Positions 9,943 to 20,434 of a stretch of 64,000 nt of DNA are shown in pieces. The stretch is from Comamonadaceae bacterium (GTDB lineage: Bacteria > Pseudomonadota > Gammaproteobacteria > Burkholderiales > Burkholderiaceae_C): the NCBI GenBank assembly GCA_027483665.1, contig JAIXUC010000041.1:83228-147227 (forward strand), in the 5' to 3' direction. A program made the position numbers and the translations under genes. Within the stretch, counting starts at the first letter, position 1; each line of letters starts with the position of its first letter. The notes beneath the pieces were generated by a model. The model ran no database searches. It was not told where the DNA came from and saw only the letters and a list, made by a program, of their open reading frames with translations.

Positions 9943-10595
9943 TCACATTGGCCCTGTCGAAGGGACGCATATTCGATGAAACCATGCCTTTGCTCGAAGC
10001 GGCGGGTGTGCAGGTTCTCGACGACCCAGAGCGCTCGCGCAAGCTCATTTTGGACACCAGCGACCCGGGGCTGCGCGTGGTGCTGGTGCGCGCAACAGAC
10101 GTGCCGACTTACGTGCAATACGGAGGCGCCGACATGGGCGTCGTGGGCAGTGACACGTTGTTGGAGAGTGGGTGTGAAGGGCTCTACCAGCCGCTCGACC
10201 TGCAGATCGCACGTTGTCGCCTGAGTGTGGCGGTTCGGGCTGATGCCGACTATCAGCAGGCTGTGCGGCAGGGCGCGCGCTTGAAAGTCGCCACGAAATA
10301 CGTGCGGCTGTCGCGCGAGTTTTTTGCGGCCAAGGGCGTGCACATCGACCTCATCAAGCTCTACGGCAGCATGGAGTTGGCACCCCTTACCGGGCTGGCA
10401 GATGCCATCGTCGACTTAGTGTCCACGGGGGGCACGCTCAAGGCCAATCATCTGGTCGAGGTCGAGCGCATCATGGATATCAGCGCGCGACTGGTTGTGA
10501 ACCAAGCCTCACTCAAGCTCAAGCCCTTGGCCTTGCGTCGATTGATTGACGCTTTCGACCAAGCGCTGCCCCATCGCTCCGGCGTACCCTCATGA
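9939..10595 (+). CDS. hisG: ATP phosphoribosyltransferase, short form
   Basis: 218 residues from a GTG overlapping the murA stop. It catalyses the first step of histidine synthesis (ATP + PRPP). The catalytic-domain signatures [34 protein letters not shown] and the PRPP loop [14 protein letters not shown] are present. The ~80-residue C-terminal regulatory domain of the long form is absent, so this belongs to the HisG-S class, which in known cases needs the HisZ subunit; hisZ is not in this window. It overlaps hisD by 4 bases. Confidence 0.96.
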   Translation: MITLALSKGRIFDETMPLLEAAGVQVLDDPERSRKLILDTSDPGLRVVLVRATDVPTYVQYGGADMGVVGSDTLLESGCEGLYQPLDLQIARCRLSVAVRADADYQQAVRQGARLKVATKYVRLSREFFAAKGVHIDLIKLYGSMELAPLTGLADAIVDLVSTGGTLKANHLVEVERIMDISARLVVNQASLKLKPLALRRLIDAFDQALPHRSGVPS

Positions 10596-11929
10596 GCCTC
10601 ACTGCACGTCCTCTGCGCATGTCCACTGTCGATGCGGACTTTGAATCGGCGTTCCAGTCGAGGCTGCATTGGTCTGCCGAGACCGACAGCGCCATCGAAG
10701 AGCGCGTGGCTGGCATATTGGCCGATGTGCGCACGCGTGGCGACGCTGCGGTGCTTGACTACACCGCCCGCTTCGATGGCCTGGATGTGTCCAACATGAC
10801 GAGCCTCGAGTTGACGCAAGCGGAGTTCAAACTCGCATTCGACAGCCTGAACCCGCCACAGCGCCATGCCCTGCAAGCTGCTGCAGAACGCATCCGCGAC
10901 TACCACCAGCGCCAGTTGCAAGCTTGTGGGCAGAGCTGGAGTTACCGCGACGCCGACGGCTCTTTGCTGGGCCAGAAGGTCACACCCCTGGACCGCGCCG
11001 GCATCTATGTGCCCGGGGGCAAAGCGGCTTATCCGTCTTCTTTGCTCATGAACGCCATTCCAGCGCATGTGGCCGGTGTCGGCGAAGTGGTGATGGTGGT
11101 GCCAACACCGAGAGGCGAGCGCAGTGCTTTGGTGCTGGCTGCTGCCTATGTTGCGGGCGTCAGCCGAGCCTTCACCATTGGCGGTGCCCAAGCTGTGGCA
11201 GCCCTGGCTTACGGCACGGCGACAGTGCCCAAGGTGGACAAGATCACCGGCCCGGGCAACGCTTATGTTGCTGCCGCCAAAAGGCGCGTCTTCGGCACGG
11301 TGGGCATCGACATGATTGCCGGCCCCAGCGAAATCCTCGTTCTGGCAGATGGCAATGTCCCGCCCGAGTGGGTGGCGATGGACTTGTTCAGCCAGGCCGA
11401 ACACGATGAGTTGGCACAAAGCATCTTGCTTTGTCCAAGCGCTTCTTATATCGACCGCGTGCAACAAGCCGTTGACTCATTGCTCAACAGTCTGCCCCGG
11501 GCCAGCATCATTGCTGCATCGCTCAACGGACGCGGTGCTTTCATTCACACGCGCAGCATGCAAGAGGCTTGCGACATCAGCAACCGCATTGCGCCTGAGC
11601 ACCTGGAAATCGCGAGTGACGAGCCCCAAGTCTGGGAGCCTTTGCTGCGCCATGCCGGAGCCATTTTTATGGGGCGCTACACCAGCGAAAGCCTAGGCGA
11701 CTACTGCGCTGGTCCCAACCACGTGCTGCCCACGTCAGGGACTGCGCGCTTCTCGAGTCCGCTTGGCGTCTACGACTTTCAGAAGCGCTCCAGCCTGATT
11801 GAAGTGAGCGCCGCTGGGGCTGCCGTGTTGGGGCCTATCGCGGCAGAGCTGGCCTACGGCGAAGGCTTGCAGGCTCATGCCCGTGCAGCCGAGTTGCGCT
11901 TGCCTGAAGTTCCGGAGATGCGGCGATGA
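10592..11929 (+). CDS. hisD: Histidinol dehydrogenase
   Basis: 445 residues; the NAD-dependent two-step oxidation of histidinol to histidine. Conserved blocks include [19 protein letters not shown], the core [15 protein letters not shown] and [15 protein letters not shown]. The zinc and active-site region ([14 protein letters not shown], then [10 protein letters not shown]) and the C-terminal [14 protein letters not shown] follow. It overlaps both hisG and hisC by four bases. Confidence 0.97.
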   Translation: MSLTARPLRMSTVDADFESAFQSRLHWSAETDSAIEERVAGILADVRTRGDAAVLDYTARFDGLDVSNMTSLELTQAEFKLAFDSLNPPQRHALQAAAERIRDYHQRQLQACGQSWSYRDADGSLLGQKVTPLDRAGIYVPGGKAAYPSSLLMNAIPAHVAGVGEVVMVVPTPRGERSALVLAAAYVAGVSRAFTIGGAQAVAALAYGTATVPKVDKITGPGNAYVAAAKRRVFGTVGIDMIAGPSEILVLADGNVPPEWVAMDLFSQAEHDELAQSILLCPSASYIDRVQQAVDSLLNSLPRASIIAASLNGRGAFIHTRSMQEACDISNRIAPEHLEIASDEPQVWEPLLRHAGAIFMGRYTSESLGDYCAGPNHVLPTSGTARFSSPLGVYDFQKRSSLIEVSAAGAAVLGPIAAELAYGEGLQAHARAAELRLPEVPEMRR

Positions 11930-13059
11930 GCGGCTCGCTTCGGTCAGTTCCGGGCTTGTCGATGATCCGCCAAGACGTGCAATCCATGCATGCCTATGCG
12001 GTCCAAGACGCTCGCGGCATGGTCAAGCTCGACGCCATGGAGAACCCCTACGTTCTGCCACCAGCGCTACAAGCGGAGTTGGGCGTGCGGCTGGGAGCGG
12101 TGGCCATCAATCGTTATCCGGGTCCGCGTGTCGATGAGCTGCGCCGAGTCTTGGCGCAACACATCGGCTTGCCCGACACACACGCACTCATGCTGGGCAA
12201 TGGTTCTGATGAGTTGATATCCCTGCTGGCGATGGCCTGTGACTTGCCTGACGCCACCGTGCTTGCACCTGAACCCGGCTTTGTGATGTACGCCATGAGT
12301 GCACGTTTGCAGGGCATGCGTTACGTCGGTGTGCCGCTTTGCGCCGACTTTTCTTTGGACGAGCCCGCGATGTTGCAAGCCATCACCGAGCATCGACCGG
12401 CGCTGGTGTACTTCGCGTACCCGAACAATCCCACCGCCAACTTGTGGGATGTCAGCACATTGCGTCGCCTCGTTGCTGCGGCCAGTGCGCAAGGCGCTCT
12501 GGTGGTGATGGACGAGGCCTATCAGCCCTTTTCCAGTCGTACCTGGCTCGAGGAGATCCGCAGCAGTCCTCTGGCCAACGCGCAGGTTTTGCTCATGCGC
12601 ACACTGTCCAAGTATGGGCTTGCGGGCGTGCGCTTGGGTTACTTGTGCGGGCCTGCTGCGCTGATTGGCGAGATCGACAAGTTGCGCCCGCCCTACAACG
12701 TCAGCGTACTCAACGCCGAATGCGCACTTTTTGCGCTGGAGCACGCGCAAGAGTTTGCGCAACAGGCTGCTTTGGTGCGCAGCGAGCGCGAGCGTCTGAT
12801 CGCCGCACTGAGCCTCATGCAGGGGGTACAGCCTTTCCCCAGCGACGCCAACATGATGCTGTTGCGCGTCATGGCTGACGACGACCAAGCGGCGTCACGC
12901 TTGTTTGAGGGGCTGCGCGAACGCGGCGTTCTGGTGAAGAACGTTTCTAAAATGCACCCACTGCTGCGCAACTGCCTGCGTCTGACCGTGGGCACTTCGA
13001 CCGAAAACGACCTGCTGTTGCAGGCACTCGCCCAGGCACTTCCCGGTGCCAGGGTCTGA
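11926..13059 (+). CDS. hisC: Histidinol-phosphate aminotransferase
   Basis: 377 residues, PLP-dependent fold type I. The PLP lysine is Lys229 in [26 protein letters not shown] and [10 protein letters not shown] give the conserved Asn and Asp/Tyr that hold the cofactor. It converts imidazole-acetol phosphate to histidinol phosphate. The start overlaps hisD by 4 bases and the hisB start lies 22 bases after its stop. Confidence 0.96.
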   Translation: MSGSLRSVPGLSMIRQDVQSMHAYAVQDARGMVKLDAMENPYVLPPALQAELGVRLGAVAINRYPGPRVDELRRVLAQHIGLPDTHALMLGNGSDELISLLAMACDLPDATVLAPEPGFVMYAMSARLQGMRYVGVPLCADFSLDEPAMLQAITEHRPALVYFAYPNNPTANLWDVSTLRRLVAAASAQGALVVMDEAYQPFSSRTWLEEIRSSPLANAQVLLMRTLSKYGLAGVRLGYLCGPAALIGEIDKLRPPYNVSVLNAECALFALEHAQEFAQQAALVRSERERLIAALSLMQGVQPFPSDANMMLLRVMADDDQAASRLFEGLRERGVLVKNVSKMHPLLRNCLRLTVGTSTENDLLLQALAQALPGARV

Positions 13060-13081
13060 GTTCACCACCAGGGACACCGCC

Positions 13082-13678
13082 ATGATCCCCAACCGCCGCG
13101 CTGATGTGGTTCGACAAACCGCAGAGACGCACATCAGCGTGTCGATTGACTTGGACGGCACCGGCGTGTCGCGGCTGTCAACCGGCATCGGTTTCTTCGA
13201 TCACATGCTCGACCAGATTGCCCGACATGGCCTGATGGATCTCGCCATCGATGCCAAGGGCGACTTGCACATCGACGGGCACCACACCGTTGAAGACGTG
13301 GGCATCACATTGGGGCAGGCTGTGGCCAGGGCCGTCGCCGACAAAAAAGGTATTCGCCGGTATGGCCACGCCTATGTCCCGTTGGACGAAGCGCTGTCCC
13401 GCGTGGTGATCGACTTCTCTGGCCGCCCCGGCTTGGTGATGAACCTGCCGTTTACCAGTGGCTCCATCGGCGGCTTCGACACGCAACTGACCCACGAGTT
13501 CTTTCAGGGTTTTGCAAACCACGCCTTGGTAACGCTGCACATCGACAATTTGCGCGGTGACAACGCCCACCATCAGTGCGAAACGGTGTTCAAGGCTTTT
13601 GCTCGTGCTCTGCGCGCTGCGGTGGAGCGTGATCCCCGCGCTGCCGACATCATCCCGTCCACCAAGGGTTCGCTCTGA
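13082..13678 (+). CDS. hisB: Imidazoleglycerol-phosphate dehydratase (monofunctional)
   Basis: 198 residues from ATG 13082, chosen over an in-frame upstream start at 13046 inside hisC because it has an AGGGA-type ribosome site and yields the family N-terminus ([22 protein letters not shown]). The manganese-binding His-His motifs DGHHTVED and DNAHHQCET are both present. The N-terminal histidinol-phosphatase domain of the E. coli bifunctional HisB is absent, so histidinol phosphatase must be encoded elsewhere. Confidence 0.95.
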   Translation: MIPNRRADVVRQTAETHISVSIDLDGTGVSRLSTGIGFFDHMLDQIARHGLMDLAIDAKGDLHIDGHHTVEDVGITLGQAVARAVADKKGIRRYGHAYVPLDEALSRVVIDFSGRPGLVMNLPFTSGSIGGFDTQLTHEFFQGFANHALVTLHIDNLRGDNAHHQCETVFKAFARALRAAVERDPRAADIIPSTKGSL

Positions 13679-13680
13679 GC

Positions 13681-14322
13681 ATGCGCCAAGTGGCCGTGGT
13701 TGATTACGGCATGGGCAACCTGCGCTCTGTTTCGCAGGCTGTGAAAGCTGTCGCTGGCTCAGACTTTCTTGTCAGCGTCACGTCAGACCCAGAGGCGATC
13801 CGCCGAGCTGAGCGAATTGTGTTGCCGGGGCAAGGCGCAATGCCCGATTGCATGCATGAATTGAAGACCTCAGGCCTGCAAGAGTCGGTGATCGAGGCAG
13901 CGCGCAGCAAACCGCTGTTTGGTGTTTGCGTGGGCATGCAGATGTTGCTCGACCACAGCGAAGAAGGCGACACGCCTGGCCTCGGTTTGTTTGCTGGGGA
14001 CGTCATCCGCTTTCGCCTTGAAGGGCAACTTCAGCCGGACGGCAGCCGCTTCAAGGTTCCGCAAATGGGCTGGAACCAAGTGGCGCAGAGCCAGCCACAC
14101 CCGCTGTGGCAGGGCGTGCCGGACGGCTCATGGTTTTACTTTGTACACAGTTTCCATGCGCGCACGCTGCAGGCGCAAGACAGCGCGGGCGAAACGGAGT
14201 ACGGCGTTCGCTTTACGTCGGCACTGGCCCGCGATAACATTTTTGCAACCCAGTTCCACCCCGAAAAGAGCGCAGCGCACGGGCTGGCGCTTTATCGAAA
14301 CTTCTTGTCCTGGAATCCCTGA
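13681..14322 (+). CDS. hisH: Imidazole glycerol phosphate synthase, glutaminase subunit
   Basis: 213 residues, class I glutamine amidotransferase. The triad is visible: nucleophilic Cys in [13 protein letters not shown], and His and Glu in [14 protein letters not shown]. It hydrolyses glutamine and channels ammonia to HisF. It begins two bases after the hisB stop. The N-terminal [12 protein letters not shown] is typical of the family. Confidence 0.96.
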   Translation: MRQVAVVDYGMGNLRSVSQAVKAVAGSDFLVSVTSDPEAIRRAERIVLPGQGAMPDCMHELKTSGLQESVIEAARSKPLFGVCVGMQMLLDHSEEGDTPGLGLFAGDVIRFRLEGQLQPDGSRFKVPQMGWNQVAQSQPHPLWQGVPDGSWFYFVHSFHARTLQAQDSAGETEYGVRFTSALARDNIFATQFHPEKSAAHGLALYRNFLSWNP

Positions 14323-14368
14323 ACCCTTTGTGCTTGCGGCCGCGGTTTTCCTGCGGCGGCGTCAGACC

Positions 14369-15109
14369 ATGCAACTCATCCCCGCAATTGACTTGAAAGA
14401 CGGCCTTTGTGTGCGCCTGAAGCAGGGGGACATGAACCAAGCCACCCACTTTGGCGATGACCCAGTGGCTGTCGCCCGGGGTTGGCTGGCCAAAGGTGCC
14501 CGACGCCTGCACCTGGTAGACCTGAACGGCGCGTTCGCGGGCAAGCCGCAGAACTTGCAAGCCATTAAAAGCATCTTGAAAGCGGTGGGAGAGGACATCC
14601 CCGTGCAGCTGGGTGGTGGCATCCGCGACCTCGACACCATCGAGCGCTACGTGGACAGTGGTCTGCGCTACGTCATCATTGGGACGGCAGCCGTGAAGAA
14701 TCCCGGCTTTCTCAAAGACGCATGCACCGCCTTTGGGGGGCACATCATCGTCGGGCTCGACGCCAAGAACGGCAAGGTGGCAACAGACGGCTGGAGCAAA
14801 CTCACTGGCCATGAGGTCGTTGACTTGGCTCGCAAGTTCCAAGACTGGGGCGTGGAGTCGATCATCTACACAGATATTGGGCGCGACGGCATGCTGACCG
14901 GCATCAACATAGAGGCCACAGTCAAGCTGGCGCAGTCGCTCAGTATTCCTGTCATCGCATCGGGCGGCCTCGCAGGTATGGCAGACATTGAAGCGCTGTG
15001 CGCGGTACGAGATGAGGGCATTGAGGGCGTGATTTGTGGCCGCGCCATCTACAGCGGCGACCTCGACTTTGTAGCCGCTCAAGCGCGCGCAGACGAGTTG
15101 ACGGGCTGA
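14369..15109 (+). CDS. hisA: ProFAR isomerase
   Basis: 246 residues, a (beta/alpha)8 barrel. Catalytic Asp8 lies in [10 protein letters not shown] and the second catalytic Asp in [12 protein letters not shown]. The phosphate-binding loops [12 protein letters not shown] and [12 protein letters not shown] are conserved. The start ATG at 14369 matches the family N-terminus; the same frame is open far upstream through hisH but that part is not hisA. It lies 46 bases after hisH. Confidence 0.96.
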   Translation: MQLIPAIDLKDGLCVRLKQGDMNQATHFGDDPVAVARGWLAKGARRLHLVDLNGAFAGKPQNLQAIKSILKAVGEDIPVQLGGGIRDLDTIERYVDSGLRYVIIGTAAVKNPGFLKDACTAFGGHIIVGLDAKNGKVATDGWSKLTGHEVVDLARKFQDWGVESIIYTDIGRDGMLTGINIEATVKLAQSLSIPVIASGGLAGMADIEALCAVRDEGIEGVICGRAIYSGDLDFVAAQARADELTG

Positions 15110-15114
15110 CCGGC

Positions 15115-15915
15115 GTGCTGGCCAAACGCATCATCCCGTGCCTGGACGTCACAGGCGGGCGAGTGGTCAAGGGTGTCAACTTCGTTGCTTTGCGAGATGC
15201 TGGCGACCCGGTCGAGATTGCTGCTCGCTACAACGACCAAGGCGCAGACGAGCTCACCTTTCTCGACATCACGGCCACCAGCGATGGCAGAGACCTGATC
15301 TTGCCCATCATCGAGGCGGTGGCCAGCCAGGTTTTCATTCCTCTGACGGTGGGTGGGGGTGTGCGTAGCGTCGACGATGTGCGCAGATTGCTTAACGCGG
15401 GTGCCGACAAAACCAGCTTCAACTCGGCGGCCATTGCCAACCCGCAAGTCATCAACGATGCCTCCAACCGGTTTGGCGCACAGTGCATCGTGGTGGCCAT
15501 AGATGCCAAACGTCGCAGCGCTCTCGATGAACAGCGGCTGGATGCCAAGGGCTGCGCGATGGGCCCGGGTTGGGACGTCTTCAGCCACGGTGGGCGTACA
15601 AACACCGGCTTGGACGCAGTGGGCTGGGCTCGTGAAATGGCACTGCGCGGCGCTGGTGAGATCTTGCTGACCAGCATGGACCGCGACGGCACACGCGTTG
15701 GTTTCGATCTGGAGCTCACCCGTGCTGTGGCCGATGCAGTGCCGGTGCCAGTGATCGCCTCTGGCGGCGTGGGGCAGCTGGACCACTTGGTAGACGGTAT
15801 CCAGTTGGGTGGTGCCGACGCGGTGCTGGCAGCCAGCATCTTCCATTACGGCGAATACACCGTGGGCCAAGCCAAGCAGCGCATGGCCGAGCGCGGTGTG
15901 CTCATGCGTGGCTGA
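15115..15915 (+). CDS. hisF: Imidazole glycerol phosphate synthase, cyclase subunit
   Basis: 266 residues starting from a GTG at 15115, five bases after the hisA stop. This start gives the family N-terminus [22 protein letters not shown] with catalytic Asp11 (E. coli numbering). The second catalytic Asp is in [15 protein letters not shown]. Phosphate loops [11 protein letters not shown] and [11 protein letters not shown] are intact. It forms the HisF-HisH synthase producing imidazole glycerol phosphate and AICAR. Confidence 0.95.
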   Translation: MLAKRIIPCLDVTGGRVVKGVNFVALRDAGDPVEIAARYNDQGADELTFLDITATSDGRDLILPIIEAVASQVFIPLTVGGGVRSVDDVRRLLNAGADKTSFNSAAIANPQVINDASNRFGAQCIVVAIDAKRRSALDEQRLDAKGCAMGPGWDVFSHGGRTNTGLDAVGWAREMALRGAGEILLTSMDRDGTRVGFDLELTRAVADAVPVPVIASGGVGQLDHLVDGIQLGGADAVLAASIFHYGEYTVGQAKQRMAERGVLMRG

Positions 15916-15939
15916 GCGGCCACCACAAAGAAGCAAGCT

Positions 15940-16329
15940 ATGGATTGGCTATCGCAAGTGGCGTGGGACGCGCAGGGCTTGGTTCCTGTGATAGCCCAAG
16001 AGCGTGGCAGCAAAGACATCCTGATGGTGGCCTGGATGAACCGCGAGGCCCTCGAAGAGACCGCGCGCACGGGCCAAGCGGTCTACTACAGCCGCTCGCG
16101 ACAGAGACTTTGGCGCAAAGGCGAGGAATCGGGCCATGTCCAGCAGGTACACGAGATTCGCCTGGACTGCGATGCCGATGTGGTGTTGTTGACCGTCACG
16201 CAACTGGGGCATGATCCGGGTATAGCGTGTCACACGGGGCGGCACAGCTGCTTCTTTCAAAAGCTTCAAGGCGGCCAGTGGCTATCCGTTGAGCCCGTCT
16301 TGAAAGACCCCGAGCACATTTACAAGTGA
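15940..16329 (+). CDS. hisI: Phosphoribosyl-AMP cyclohydrolase
   Basis: 129 residues. Metal-binding motifs are present: [12 protein letters not shown] (Asp-x-Asp cluster) and [11 protein letters not shown] with the zinc cysteines. [23 protein letters not shown] and [10 protein letters not shown] are family signatures. The protein is separate from HisE, unlike the fused enzyme of enterobacteria. It sits between hisF and hisE in the operon. Confidence 0.96.
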   Translation: MDWLSQVAWDAQGLVPVIAQERGSKDILMVAWMNREALEETARTGQAVYYSRSRQRLWRKGEESGHVQQVHEIRLDCDADVVLLTVTQLGHDPGIACHTGRHSCFFQKLQGGQWLSVEPVLKDPEHIYK

Positions 16330-16335
16330 ACCCGC

Positions 16336-16731
16336 ATGACCTCAGAAGACACCCTGCGCCGTCTGACGGATGTCATTGAGTCTCGAAAGCCCGCCGCAGG
16401 CGGTGATCCTGGGGCCAGTTATGTCGCGCGCTTGCTGGCACGCGGACCTGACGCATTTCTCAAAAAAATTGGAGAAGAGGCGACCGAGGTCGTATTGGCT
16501 GCCAAAGACATGCAGCACGGCGCTTCCAAAGAAGCGCTGATCGCGGAAATGGCTGATCTGTGGTTCCACAGTCTGATTGCGCTGGCTTACTTTGGCTGCT
16601 CGGCACAAGACGTGCTGGAAGAGCTTGCGCGCCGTGAGGGCAGGAGCGGCATCGAAGAAAAGGCCCTTCGCAAAGCTTTGGCAAGGCAAGCAGAGTCTGA
16701 GTCCACCAGATCCACCGGAGCCACCCCATGA
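16336..16731 (+). CDS. hisE: Phosphoribosyl-ATP pyrophosphatase
   Basis: 131 residues, an all-alpha MazG-like pyrophosphohydrolase. The metal-binding [16 protein letters not shown] and the second motif [16 protein letters not shown] are conserved. It performs the second step of histidine synthesis. The 3' end overlaps the next gene by 4 bases. Confidence 0.95.
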   Translation: MTSEDTLRRLTDVIESRKPAAGGDPGASYVARLLARGPDAFLKKIGEEATEVVLAAKDMQHGASKEALIAEMADLWFHSLIALAYFGCSAQDVLEELARREGRSGIEEKALRKALARQAESESTRSTGATP

Positions 16732-17081
16732 GCACCATCATCGAGATGAAAACCGATAAAGACCGCACCTTGATGCACATCTTGTACGCCATGCACACCA
16801 TTGCCTGGGCGTCGGCCATGTCCTTGGCAGTGATCGCGGTCATCATCAACTACGTGCGGCGCGGCGACGAGCACGATGCGCTCTATCAGGCGCACCACAC
16901 TTACATGATCCGTACCTTCTGGTGGACCTTGGGTTGGTTGGTGCTGCTGTCGCCCTTGTGGTTGCTTTTCTTCGCTCCCGGGGCCATTGCGTACACGATC
17001 GTCGGACTTTGGTACCTCTATCGCTGTATCAAAGGCTGGTTGCGCTTTTCCAAGCAGCGCTTGCCCGTGGAGCTGACGTGA
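16728..17081 (+). CDS. DUF4870-like small membrane protein
   Basis: 117 residues with three hydrophobic segments (around residues 18-40, 62-80 and 83-102). The spacing and the [15 protein letters not shown] block resemble the DUF4870 family of unknown function. It overlaps hisE and the following HIT gene by four bases each, so it is cotranscribed with the histidine operon. No enzymatic motif is visible. Confidence 0.8.
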   Translation: MSTIIEMKTDKDRTLMHILYAMHTIAWASAMSLAVIAVIINYVRRGDEHDALYQAHHTYMIRTFWWTLGWLVLLSPLWLLFFAPGAIAYTIVGLWYLYRCIKGWLRFSKQRLPVELT

Positions 17082-17437
17082 GCGCTACCGATAACTGCCT
17101 TTTCTGCAAGATCGTCGCGGGTCAAATCCCATCGCGCAAGGTGTTCGAAGACGACGAAGTGCTGGCCTTTCACGATATCAATCCTTGGGCGCCCGTTCAC
17201 TTCCTGATCGTGCCGAAGCAACACATTGCATCCATGGCGCAAGTCACGGCGCGGGACGCACCTCTCATTAGCCACATGCTCTTGTTGGCCCCCCGGTTGG
17301 CCTTGGAGCAAGGGTGCAGCCCTTACCCGGATGGGGGTTTTCGCATCGTCACCAACACGGGTACCCAAGGCGGGCAAGAGGTACATCACTTGCACTTTCA
17401 TGTCATGGGCGGTCCGCGACCCTGGGCGAGGGGCTGA
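17078..17437 (+). CDS. HIT-family nucleotide hydrolase (HinT-like)
   Basis: 119 residues from a GTG at 17078 overlapping the previous stop. The N-terminal NCLFCKIVAGQIPSRKVFED and the histidine triad HHLHFHVMGG identify the HinT branch, which hydrolyses purine nucleoside phosphoramidates. The order hisE–HIT–tatA is common in Burkholderiales. A 94-base gap follows before tatA. Confidence 0.93.
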   Translation: MSATDNCLFCKIVAGQIPSRKVFEDDEVLAFHDINPWAPVHFLIVPKQHIASMAQVTARDAPLISHMLLLAPRLALEQGCSPYPDGGFRIVTNTGTQGGQEVHHLHFHVMGGPRPWARG

Positions 17438-17531
17438 AACCTCCGCGCTGCACATCGCAGGGCAGTAAGCCCTGAGCCTGTGTTGACATATCGCACCTTT
17501 AGAATCGGTTGACATTGGCAAGGAGCTCAAC

Positions 17532-17765
17532 ATGGGAACATTTTCGATTTGGCATTGGTTGATCGTTCTCGCCGTCGTGGTGATGGTGTTTGGCACCAAG
17601 AAACTGCGCAACTTGGGCGCCGACTTGGGCGGCGCAGTCAAGGGCTTTAAGGACGGCATCAAGGATGGCGGCACGGCAGAGGAAAAAGCCGCTGCTCAGG
17701 TGGCGCAGTCGTCGTCTGTAGCTGACAAGCCAACCATTGATGTCGAAGCGAAGACCAAGTCTTGA
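17532..17765 (+). CDS. tatA: Sec-independent translocase subunit TatA
   Basis: 77 residues with an AAGGAG ribosome site just upstream. One N-terminal membrane helix ([13 protein letters not shown]) is followed by the hinge [12 protein letters not shown] and an amphipathic helix, then a charged tail. TatA oligomerises to form the pore for folded twin-arginine substrates. It is first in tatABC. Confidence 0.95.
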   Translation: MGTFSIWHWLIVLAVVVMVFGTKKLRNLGADLGGAVKGFKDGIKDGGTAEEKAAAQVAQSSSVADKPTIDVEAKTKS

Positions 17766-17811
17766 GTCTTCATGCAGCGGCGTTTGCACAGTCGACTGCT
17801 GCAGTTAGCCC

Positions 17812-18285
17812 ATGATCGATATCGGCATTTCCAAAATCGCGCTCATTGGCGCAGTCGCCTTGGTGGTCATTGGCCCAGAGCGACTGCCTAAAGTAGCGCG
17901 CATCGTCGGAACTTTTCTGGGCAAAGCACAGCGTTACGTGGCTGATGTGAAAGCAGAAGTCAACCGAACGATGGAGTTGGAAGAGCTGCAAAAGATGAAG
18001 TCGTCGGTTGAATCTGCAGCGCGGGACGTCCAGCAATCGGTGCAAACCAGCACGGCAGAGTTCGAGCGAGATTGGGCCGACGCTACATCAGGTGCTGACA
18101 ACGCTTGGAACGCTGACCAGACGACAGCTCCAGTCACCACAGCGGCGTACAAGCCGCCCAAAAAGAACTGGCGACTCAAACAAGGTGCAACACCGCGTTG
18201 GTACAAATCAAAGCATGGCATCCGGACCAACGCTCTGTCGGGGGCGGCGCGAGTAGCCAGATACCGCCCTAAGCCCCTGGCTTGA
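17812..18285 (+). CDS. tatB: Twin-arginine translocase subunit TatB
   Basis: 157 residues. The N-terminus [30 protein letters not shown] has the membrane helix and the Gly-Pro-Glu-Arg-Leu-Pro hinge typical of TatB. A long polar coiled tail follows, ending in a basic Arg/Lys-rich stretch. It joins TatC in the receptor complex for twin-arginine signal peptides. Confidence 0.94.
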   Translation: MIDIGISKIALIGAVALVVIGPERLPKVARIVGTFLGKAQRYVADVKAEVNRTMELEELQKMKSSVESAARDVQQSVQTSTAEFERDWADATSGADNAWNADQTTAPVTTAAYKPPKKNWRLKQGATPRWYKSKHGIRTNALSGAARVARYRPKPLA

Positions 18286-18333
18286 TGCCAGCACACTACG
18301 CGTGCGCCGACGTGAACGCGCCAAGTCCCCCTC

Positions 18334-19128
18334 ATGTCTGACAGCCCCAAACCCCCTGAAGACGAATTAGCTGGTTCAGAGCAGCCCTTCGTGCAGCACC
18401 TCATGGAGTTGCGCGATCGCATGATCCGGGCCGTCATTGCCATCGGTGTGGTTGCGCTGGCTTTGGCGTTCTACCCAGGGCCAGGTGCGCTCTACGACAT
18501 CATGGCCGCGCCCTTGGTGGCGCACTTGCCCAAGGGCGCGACCTTGATCGCCACGTCGGTGATCTCGCCATTTTTGGTGCCCTTGAAGATTTTGCTGATG
18601 ACGGCTTTCTTGATCGCGTTGCCAGTCGTCCTATGGCAGGTCTGGGCCTTTATTGCGCCTGGGCTTTATTCGCATGAGAAGCGATTGGTCTTGCCGCTCG
18701 TCGTCTCCAGCACCCTGCTGTTCTTCGTTGGCGTGGCGTTTTGCTATTTCTTCGTGTTCGGGCAGGTGTTCTCGTTTATTCAAAGCTTTGCGCCCAAGAG
18801 CATCACGGCCGCGCCAGACATAGAGGCTTACTTGAGTTTTGTGCTCAGCATGTTTTTGGCTTTTGGCTTGGCATTCGAGGTGCCCATCGTGGTCATTGTG
18901 CTGGCACGCATGAACATCGTCAGCATTGAAAAACTCAAGGCATGGCGCGGTTACTTTGTTGTCATCGCTTTCATCATTGCTGCGGTCGTCACGCCGCCCG
19001 ATGTCGTTTCACAGCTGGCGCTGGCAATACCCATGTGCCTGCTATACGAAGTTGGCATTTGGGCTGCTGTGCTTTTCCTGAAATACACGAAAGCACCGGT
19101 CGAACCGGCTGCGGACGCTGCAACTTGA
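18334..19128 (+). CDS. tatC: Twin-arginine translocase subunit TatC
   Basis: 264 residues with six predicted membrane helices. The N-terminal QPFVQHLMELRDRMIRAV, including the conserved Glu, is the signal-peptide contact region, and the family block WQVWAFIAPGLYSHEKR is present. Its product completes the Tat pathway, which exports among others the Rieske protein encoded at 23302. It converges with the protease gene on the other strand. Confidence 0.96.
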   Translation: MSDSPKPPEDELAGSEQPFVQHLMELRDRMIRAVIAIGVVALALAFYPGPGALYDIMAAPLVAHLPKGATLIATSVISPFLVPLKILLMTAFLIALPVVLWQVWAFIAPGLYSHEKRLVLPLVVSSTLLFFVGVAFCYFFVFGQVFSFIQSFAPKSITAAPDIEAYLSFVLSMFLAFGLAFEVPIVVIVLARMNIVSIEKLKAWRGYFVVIAFIIAAVVTPPDVVSQLALAIPMCLLYEVGIWAAVLFLKYTKAPVEPAADAAT

Positions 19129-19165
19129 TTGCTGTTTGGGAGCGCCCTGAGCGTCTTCAGACAGG

Positions 19166-20317
19166 CTAGCGAGTCGGTCTCGGAGTCACGCTGCGAGGCC
19201 TGATGCCCGGAGTAACGCGTAATTCAAGCGACTGGTTGCCCCGCATGACAGAAAACGTGCTCTGCTGCCCTGGCTTTAATGCGGCCACCAGTCGGAGCAA
19301 TTGCGACACATTGCGGACGGCTTGCGTGCTCACAGCGACGATCACGTCGCCCGGTCGCAATCCAGCCTGAGCAGCAGGACCGTTTTGCAGCACCCCTGTA
19401 ATGATGACGCCCTGGGGCAGAGCGCCGTCCTTGCGGGTAAGGCCGAAGGTTTCTGCCAGCTCCTGTGACAACTCATTGGGCTCCACCCCAATCCAGCCGC
19501 GGGTGACTTGTCCGTCGGCCACGATAGCCTGCAGCACCATCTTGGCAGTTGAGGTGGGGATCGCAAACCCAATGCCCAAGTTGCCTCCAGAGCGCGAATA
19601 AATGGCCGTGTTGATGCCGACCAAATGTCCATTGACATCGACCAGCGCCCCCCCAGAGTTACCCGGGTTGATGGCCGCGTCTGTTTGGATGAAGTTCTCG
19701 AAGGTGTTGATGCCCAGCTGGTTTCTGCCTAATGCACTCACGATGCCGCTCGTCACCGTTTGGCCAACACCGAACGGGTTGCCGATGGCTAGCAGCATGT
19801 CGCCAACCTGCAGCGCTTCGGAGTCGCCTAGAACTATCGTTGGCAGCTTGTCGAGCTCGATCTTCAAAACGGCCAAATCGGTGTCCGGGTCCGTGCCCAC
19901 AATCTTGGCGGTCGCCCTGCGGCCATCGTTGACGATCACTTCAATGCCGTCAGCACCTTCAACCACATGGTTGTTGGTCAATATGTAGCCGCTGTTGCTG
20001 ACAATCACCCCGCTGCCGATGCCGCCTTGCGGCTCCTGCCCTCGGTCACCGAAGAAAAATCGGAACCACGGGTCTTGCGCATGCGCCGGGTTCATGGCTT
20101 GACTGGTATTGATGCTGACCACGGCCGCCGCTGCGGCCTGAGCAGCGACGCGCATACTGCCTGGAGGGACGATGCCGGGGGCCGGCGCTGGGGCTTCCAA
20201 CAAAGCAATGGATGCCGGGGAGACGCGCAACCAGGCGGGCTTCAAGGTCAAAACAACGAAGTAAACGCCCAAGACCACGGTCACGGTTTGTGCGAACAAG
20301 AGCCACCAACGTTTCAT
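19166..20317 (-). CDS. DegS/HtrA-type membrane-anchored serine protease (S1C)
   Basis: 383 residues. One N-terminal hydrophobic anchor (LLFAQTVTVVLGVYFVVL) places the protease in the periplasm. The catalytic triad is His117 (LTNNHVVEG), Asp147 (DPDTDLAVLK) and Ser221 (INPGNSGGALV). A single C-terminal PDZ domain follows (GVIITGVLQNGPAAQAGLRPGDVIV). One PDZ and an uncleaved anchor match DegS/HhoB rather than two-PDZ DegP. In E. coli DegS cuts RseA to activate sigma-E; that role is not shown here. It converges with tatC. Confidence 0.9.
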   Translation of the reverse strand: MKRWWLLFAQTVTVVLGVYFVVLTLKPAWLRVSPASIALLEAPAPAPGIVPPGSMRVAAQAAAAAVVSINTSQAMNPAHAQDPWFRFFFGDRGQEPQGGIGSGVIVSNSGYILTNNHVVEGADGIEVIVNDGRRATAKIVGTDPDTDLAVLKIELDKLPTIVLGDSEALQVGDMLLAIGNPFGVGQTVTSGIVSALGRNQLGINTFENFIQTDAAINPGNSGGALVDVNGHLVGINTAIYSRSGGNLGIGFAIPTSTAKMVLQAIVADGQVTRGWIGVEPNELSQELAETFGLTRKDGALPQGVIITGVLQNGPAAQAGLRPGDVIVAVSTQAVRNVSQLLRLVAALKPGQQSTFSVMRGNQSLELRVTPGIRPRSVTPRPTR

Positions 20318-20434
20318 GGGTAAGAATTGTAGGAGTCGAACCTAAACCCCAAGCGCAGCGCTCAGCTTCGCCCAAGCGCGGCAGTCCATGTTTCGAACCT
20401 CACCGCTCTGGTTACCTGCTATGAGACGCACTTG

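Noticed and set aside
13919..14368. Possible HisH-HisA fusion frame
   Set aside because: The upstream part is a shifted reading of hisH; hisA has its own ATG at 14369 and hisH an intact stop.
17480..17515. TTGACA/TAGAAT promoter before tatA
   Set aside because: The spacing between hexamers is about 11 bases, too short for a standard promoter.
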